Shown here: piece after piece, positions 60,575 through 64,000 of the stretch | Numbering within the stretch: the stretch's first letter is position 1 | Layout: each line of letters opens with the position of its first letter | Source: an uncultured Acidobacteriaceae bacterium | GTDB lineage: Bacteria > Acidobacteriota > Terriglobia > Terriglobales > Acidobacteriaceae | Direction of reading: 5' to 3' | Assembly: GCA_937879855.1 (NCBI GenBank) | Contig: CALFMO010000044.1 | Location: 1-64,000 of the forward strand | DNA: 64,000 nucleotides | Made by a program: the position numbers and the translations under genes | Notes under the pieces: model-generated | Seen by the model: only the letters and a program-made list of their open reading frames with translations | What the model was told of the DNA's origin: nothing | Databases searched by the model: none

Positions 60575-60991
60575 TCAGGCAGGAACTCTGATCAGGCCAA
60601 GCGCTAACGTGACTACAGAAACCGCAAGGATGACCGCTCCGACATAGATAAGTGAGACTGCCCCGTTTGGTTGAGCCGCTGTCGGCGGCAGCATTGAAAA
60701 GAAAAATCCAGCAGAGATAAGAATCGCTGAGAGTGGCACTCCGATTCGAACAAACCATACGACCGGCGAGGGAAGAACCGCCGCATCCGCAAGAATCTGG
60801 CAAACTAGCGAAAGAATCACGATCACTCCAGCGTGGGCGTGCCCTGCACGGAAGAAGTTTTGGCGTAACGGATTCTCCATGTAACCACTGCCTTTGTTCA
60901 TCAAAGAAGTCAGCAGAAAATATCCGCCATATTGAATCGTTGGCACTGTGATGAGGATGATCCCGCACATCAATCTGGCTTCGCGCGTCAT
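60575..60991 (-). CDS. four-helix membrane protein
   Basis: This is a 138-residue protein from ATG 60991 with AAGGAGA. There are four hydrophobic segments (GIILITVPTIQYGGYFLL, AGVIVILSLVCQILADAAVL, IGVPLSAILISAGFFFSML, VGAVILAVSVVTLALGLI) and an FRAGHAHAG motif at the second helix. The histidines and the arginine resemble those in some heme or quinone proteins, but I cannot assign a family. Confidence 0.7.
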   Translation of the reverse strand: MTREARLMCGIILITVPTIQYGGYFLLTSLMNKGSGYMENPLRQNFFRAGHAHAGVIVILSLVCQILADAAVLPSPVVWFVRIGVPLSAILISAGFFFSMLPPTAAQPNGAVSLIYVGAVILAVSVVTLALGLIRVPA

Positions 60992-61037
60992 AGGGTTCTC
61001 CTTGAACTCTTCACAACTATTGGTTCGCACCAAGCGA

Positions 61038-61490
61038 TCAACTGACGATCTGAGGGGCCAACGCTTCTTCAAGCCCGTAAGCGGCACGCACCTTCAACGA
61101 CTCAGCAACAGCTTGCGAATCTTCGTTCGCGTCAATCTCCACGATCTTCCCCCATCGCATACGAACGACATGAACGCCGTGATTACGATATGGCGAACCA
61201 TCTGGCAGTGTATCCGTTGCCGACCACCGGACGATAATGACAGTGTTATGAGGCAATCCTTTGACCCACACATCGTGGACCGTCAGGTGGAGACCCGGAC
61301 CGAGACGGCCTAGCCTGCCCAGCCAGCGACGCAGCGCTTCCCGATCATGGCGCTCCCCGCCTAGTGCATGGCTCCCCCCAAACCGATGATAGACGTTCGG
61401 CGCACAGTCATTTGCCAACGACTCAAAATCCTTCTGATTGACCCGCTCGAAATTCTTCTTCGCTATCCGCTTAACAATGGCGTGGTACAT
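61038..61490 (-). CDS. SnoaL-like (NTF2-fold) protein
   Basis: This is a 150-residue protein with the SnoaL-like pattern: FERVNQKDFESLANDCAPNV, HRFGG, WLGRLGRLGPGLHLTVHDVW and VRMRWGKIVEIDANED. Members are polyketide-type cyclases or binding proteins of unknown substrate. Its coding region overlaps the non-coding extension of the upstream reading frame of the membrane protein; with that gene starting at 60991 there is no conflict. Confidence 0.8.
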   Translation of the reverse strand: MYHAIVKRIAKKNFERVNQKDFESLANDCAPNVYHRFGGSHALGGERHDREALRRWLGRLGRLGPGLHLTVHDVWVKGLPHNTVIIVRWSATDTLPDGSPYRNHGVHVVRMRWGKIVEIDANEDSQAVAESLKVRAAYGLEEALAPQIVS

Positions 61491-61537
61491 GAGTCACCTT
61501 CTGAATCATCTGTCGGTTCATTATCTAAAAGAAACAA

Positions 61538-61745
61538 CCCGCACAGGAGTCTGTTTCCCTCTCCCCTCCCATGCGGGTGCCCGCTGCGGTATGGGGGAGT
61601 GATACCGTTAGCGGATGCGTATTATGCATGCCCAGAATGCGACCAGGCGGCGGCTTTGGCGATTGTCATCGTTCATCTTCATGCATGAAACCCGCACAGG
61701 AGGATTTTCTTTGACCCCTCGTCCTGTGCGGGTGCCCGCTGCCGG
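61538..61745. repeat. two related hairpin repeats
   Basis: Two units share CCCGCACAGGAG and a later GCGGGTGCCCGCTGC. The second has an 11-bp perfect stem, CCCGCACAGGA (61691-61701) with TCCTGTGCGGG (61722-61732). The first, at 61538-61586, is degenerate with a 6-bp stem. They lie about 153 bp apart between two minus-strand units, perhaps duplicated terminators or a small repeat family. Confidence 0.6.
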
Positions 61746-61794
61746 TGGGAAGGCGAACCCGGCGACGCGGATTCTTTGATGCTGATGCCAAAAA

Positions 61795-62510
61795 TCAGTT
61801 TACTGTACGGGCGAAACTCTCGGGAACTCCTTGGAAGTAATTTTGTGCCTTCTGCCAAGCCTCGAATGCGACAAGTCTTCCCAGCAAACGTCCGGCGAGA
61901 TCAGCGGCTCGAAAATGGATACCCCCATAACGCCGCGACATGCCAGCTTCGTTGGCGGCGTCGGTAAAAGTCTCCCAACGCAGAGTGACCGAACGCAATG
62001 GTGTAACTCCCGGCTCGATCTTAGAGCTACCTACTGGAAGAGTGACAGAGTTGCCGAAGCGGTCACTTCCGCTCCAGAGTTCGAGAATCCTGGCTGCGGC
62101 TGCGCTATACGTGCTGTGCCCCGAAACGTATTCAGGGAATGGCGGCGTGGGAAAAGTTGCCGACTGATACGGAATCCACTGCGCGCCGTCCATTTCTTTC
62201 GAACCTTTGCCCGGACCGCCCCATGCGTGGATCGTCTTGCCGCGAAACAGAAATAGAATGGCTGTGACCGGACGAACCGAATCATAGGCGCGTTTTGCGT
62301 CCCAAGCGGCGATGCCCGCGTCGAAGATGGCGTTCGAAAGCACGAAGAACATCTTCACATCATCGTCGAGCGTGTGGTGATCTCGGGCAGAAACGAACTG
62401 TGCAAACAACGCCCCAGTGTCCTGGAGGCTGCTCAGAGTTCGGGCCATCGGACCAGTATTCGGCAATCATCTTCTGCCGGTCGCCCACCGGAAAGCCTTG
62501 CTTAACGAAG
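61795..62510 (-). pseudogene. vanadium-dependent haloperoxidase remnant
   Basis: The C-terminal two-thirds of a PAP2/vanadium haloperoxidase-like protein is readable: AYDSVRPVTAILFLF, FPEYVSGHSTYSAAAARIL (vanadate-binding histidine region), RRYGGIHFRAADLAG. Upstream, another frame encodes GDRQKMIAEYWSDGPNSEQP and PGHWG, which belongs in front of it, so there is a frameshift near 62413. The N-terminal half is missing beyond about 62510. Probably inactive. Confidence 0.65.
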
Positions 62511-62628
62511 CCAATCGAATTCAACGATAAGCGAATATTCGGCGCTCATCAACTGCACTGGGCCGCTCCCCCCAATCCTAAGCCCGAAGCCGCGCTGGTG
62601 ACAACTGCCCAACCTGTTGTCCGGTCGT

Positions 62629-62781
62629 TCAAGATGCTAACTCGACGAGCAGTTGTCTAACCAAATCCCCGGCTGGTATCGTCCGGCATTGCGCTACGCC
62701 TTGCCCCGCCCACAGAGATAAGAAGCCAGCCTTGCCGAGTTGCGCAGCCGCAGTTCGGGGAGATTTGGTCTCCTGTTTCGA
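62629..62781 (-). pseudogene. C-terminal remnant of a nitronate monooxygenase-like gene
   Basis: The reverse strand reads AAAQLGKAGFLSLWAGQGVA, then PAGDLVRQLLVEL and a stop. The LWAGQG and PA--LV-- end match the C-terminus of nitronate monooxygenases. No upstream part of the gene is present. Another decayed gene next to the haloperoxidase fragment. Confidence 0.45.
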
Positions 62782-62883
62782 ATTCCGAATTCGTAACAAA
62801 GCCGATCCTCCCGTTTCTTGCCCTCCTACCGGTGCTAGAGTTCTGGGTTCTATCCCTCCCCCTCACTCAAAGGAAATTGGTCC

Positions 62884-63069
62884 ATGCATGGCACAGAGGG
62901 AAGAGTGTGTCCGTATTGCAACGGTAAGGGCTATGTCCCGGTCGAAGCGACGCGAGAGAACAACACCGGTCTCAGCGATACAAGGACGTGGGTACGCAAG
63001 GATTGTCCGCTCTGCGGAGGTACAGGGCGACTACACAGCGATTCGAGCGAATCAAAAGATTCGGACTAG
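62884..63069 (+). CDS. DnaJ-type zinc-knuckle mini-protein
   Basis: This is a 61-residue protein with two CxxCxGxG repeats: CPYCNGKG near residue 9 and CPLCGGTG near 42. Together these form one zinc site as in the DnaJ cysteine-rich domain. The tail is acidic and serine-rich. It lacks a J domain. Function unknown; it heads a run of very small plus-strand genes. Confidence 0.7.
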   Translation: MHGTEGRVCPYCNGKGYVPVEATRENNTGLSDTRTWVRKDCPLCGGTGRLHSDSSESKDSD

Positions 63070-63150
63070 GCGTTGCTGTCTCAGCGTGAAAAGGAACCGC
63101 GTCGTCGCTGGACGACCGCAACACATACCCCGACAGAGTAAGGACGAGCC

Positions 63151-63312
63151 GTGGGACTAGACGATGGCACCAAACAGCAACGTATTAGGGAATTGGTTGC
63201 GAAAATCGAAGCCGAACAAGATCACGACAAATTTACAGTGCTTGTCCAAGAACTCAACAGCCTGCTAGACGCCGATCCGCCAGTCGAAAACCCTCCTACG
63301 CCGAGCACCTGA
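63151..63312 (+). CDS. 53-residue conserved-looking mini-protein
   Basis: GTG 63151 with AAGGA ten bases upstream opens a frame for MGLDDGTKQQRIRELVAKIE, then AEQDHDKFTVLVQELNSLLD and a proline-rich end. Two amphipathic helices of this type occur in very short proteins I associate with Acidobacteria. It is too short for standard ORF cut-offs. Function unknown. Confidence 0.55.
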   Translation: MGLDDGTKQQRIRELVAKIEAEQDHDKFTVLVQELNSLLDADPPVENPPTPST

Positions 63313-63378
63313 CCGATCCGTTTTCTGTGCTGGCAAGTCTGGCGGCAGCCAGTCTTCAGCAGCCCGCTCAACGTGCGC

Positions 63379-63410
63379 GGTGGGTCAAAGCAATTTGAGA
63401 TGGTGGGTCA
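63379..63410. repeat. GGTGGGTCA direct repeat, possible IS end
   Basis: GGTGGGTCA occurs at 63379 and 63402, 23 bp apart. Repeated GGTGGGTCA-type blocks are found at ends of some IS21/IS481-like elements. No transposase is near, so this could be a solo end left by excision or recombination. Confidence 0.3.
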
Positions 63411-63465
63411 GTTTGTTTTTCACAGACTAGATTAGTTTTCGCTGTCTGTGGGAAACTGTGTGGGC

Positions 63466-63645
63466 ATGGAAGAATCACGCCTTCGGGTGGTCGAATGGCT
63501 TTCCAGTACTCCCATAATTGGGGTCTGTACGGGTTGCAGTAAGGAATTTAGAGTTCCCATGAGAGCGCTGACTCGAACCACGGATGCTCAAGAATATCTT
63601 CAGCAGCAATACGACCAGCACAAATGCAAAACGCCTAAAATCTGA
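63466..63645 (+). CDS. small CxxC protein
   Basis: This is a 59-residue protein from ATG 63466 (MEESRLRVVEW). The IIGVCTGCSKEFRVP knuckle and a distal QYDQHKC could supply a zinc site (C-x2-C...H-x-C). Typical of small zinc-ribbon-like proteins in this lineage. An upstream in-frame start at 63448 is possible. Function unknown. Confidence 0.65.
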   Translation: MEESRLRVVEWLSSTPIIGVCTGCSKEFRVPMRALTRTTDAQEYLQQQYDQHKCKTPKI

Positions 63646-63718
63646 AATGAGCAGTATTGATCAGCTTGCTTTCGGTGTTTTACCCTACGCTACTTGTGAC
63701 CGTCCGAAGGAGGCAGTT

Positions 63719-63889
63719 ATGGGTGGTCACCCTTTCCCAGAAATTCCCTGCATAATTTGCAGCAAGCCCCTCGATTTGAGAGTCGATCTGTCTGCCGATG
63801 AAAACGGCAAGGCAGTTCACGAACGTTGCTATGTCACGCGGATCATTGGTCACCGCAGCACTGTTGCCGCTGCTGCCATCGGGGATTAA
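63719..63889 (+). CDS. small zinc-ribbon-like protein
   Basis: This is a 56-residue protein from ATG 63719 with an AAGGAGG site. PCIICSKPLDLRVDLSADEN is followed by GKAVHERCYVTRI, giving a C-x2-C and H-x2-C zinc-binding set. It probably belongs with the preceding small genes on this strand. An upstream in-frame extension to 63584 has no support. Function unknown. Confidence 0.7.
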   Translation: MGGHPFPEIPCIICSKPLDLRVDLSADENGKAVHERCYVTRIIGHRSTVAAAAIGD

Positions 63890-64000
63890 ATACGATTCAC
63901 TACCCGGCGCACAGATTCGGGGCAGCTTAAAGTTCCTAACTGGCATTGCGAAGCTGCGGAAGTCGGTATTCTCGTTCTATCGACAGCAAGGCTTTAGCTT

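Noticed and set aside
1..64000. CRISPR arrays, rRNA genes, riboswitches
   Set aside because: No regularly spaced 25-40-bp repeats, no rRNA signatures and no recognisable riboswitch core were seen on reading; the 18-bp CCTTACT lattice is too short to be a CRISPR.

Overview
The window reads as a stretch of a soil Acidobacteriota-type genome (inference; moderate confidence). The lineage hints come from the edges. There is a prenyltransferase-like / DUF362 / CPBP-protease trio at 53.1-55.7 kb, several one-domain response regulators, and a run of very small CxxC proteins at 62.9-63.9 kb. I recall this kind of gene set from that phylum but could not search for it.

About 0-52.5 kb is largely a conjugative element, either a plasmid or an integrative element. 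Nearly all of its backbone is on the minus strand with 4-bp stop/start overlaps. 0.1-9.1 kb carries a DUF932-type protein, a SNF2-like helicase, an NPPY methyltransferase and small companions. These are interrupted at 3.7-6.1 kb by five related single-CxxC proteins and a response regulator. 9.3-14.4 kb is cargo: a TetR regulator with a perfect operator palindrome, two SDR dehydrogenases, debris of an Old Yellow Enzyme gene, a MoaD-like protein and a Ser/Thr kinase fused to a BNR-type repeat domain. An IS110-family (IS1111-group) insertion sequence sits at 14.5-16.0 kb. 16.0-28.0 kb is the DNA-metabolism and maintenance block: Rad52-like annealing protein, DUF6915 and DUF6878 proteins, VapBC, a PRTRC cassette (ThiF, B, F, C, E), SSB, a free-standing C-terminal domain of B12-dependent ribonucleotide reductase, and an archaeo-eukaryotic-type primase. 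28.2-29.5 kb is a secreted SMP-30-like cargo gene. 29.6-52.5 kb is a type IV secretion locus: replication-relaxation-like protein, VirD4-like coupling ATPase, VirB9-like, VirB8, VirB6, twin VirB5-like proteins, VirB4, VirB3, three VirB2-like membrane proteins, VirB10, a second VirB9-like protein, VirB1 lytic transglycosylase and a MoxR ATPase. I see no VirB11, relaxase or integrase.

The most striking gene is at 35.1-38.0 kb, inside this secretion operon. It is a 949-residue protein whose motifs, in order, match the double-psi-beta-barrel RNA polymerases of the eukaryotic RdRP (QDE-1) / YonO type. It ends with a GGDFDFD catalytic-loop match that keeps all three metal-binding aspartates.

52.5-64 kb looks chromosomal: the prenyltransferase/DUF362/CPBP trio, a tRNA-3'-end-like fragment at 55.76 kb (possible attachment-site scar), response regulators (one frameshifted), a Crp/Fnr regulator, DyP peroxidase, MscL, a SnoaL-like protein, a broken vanadium haloperoxidase, a nitronate monooxygenase remnant and small zinc-ribbon-like proteins.
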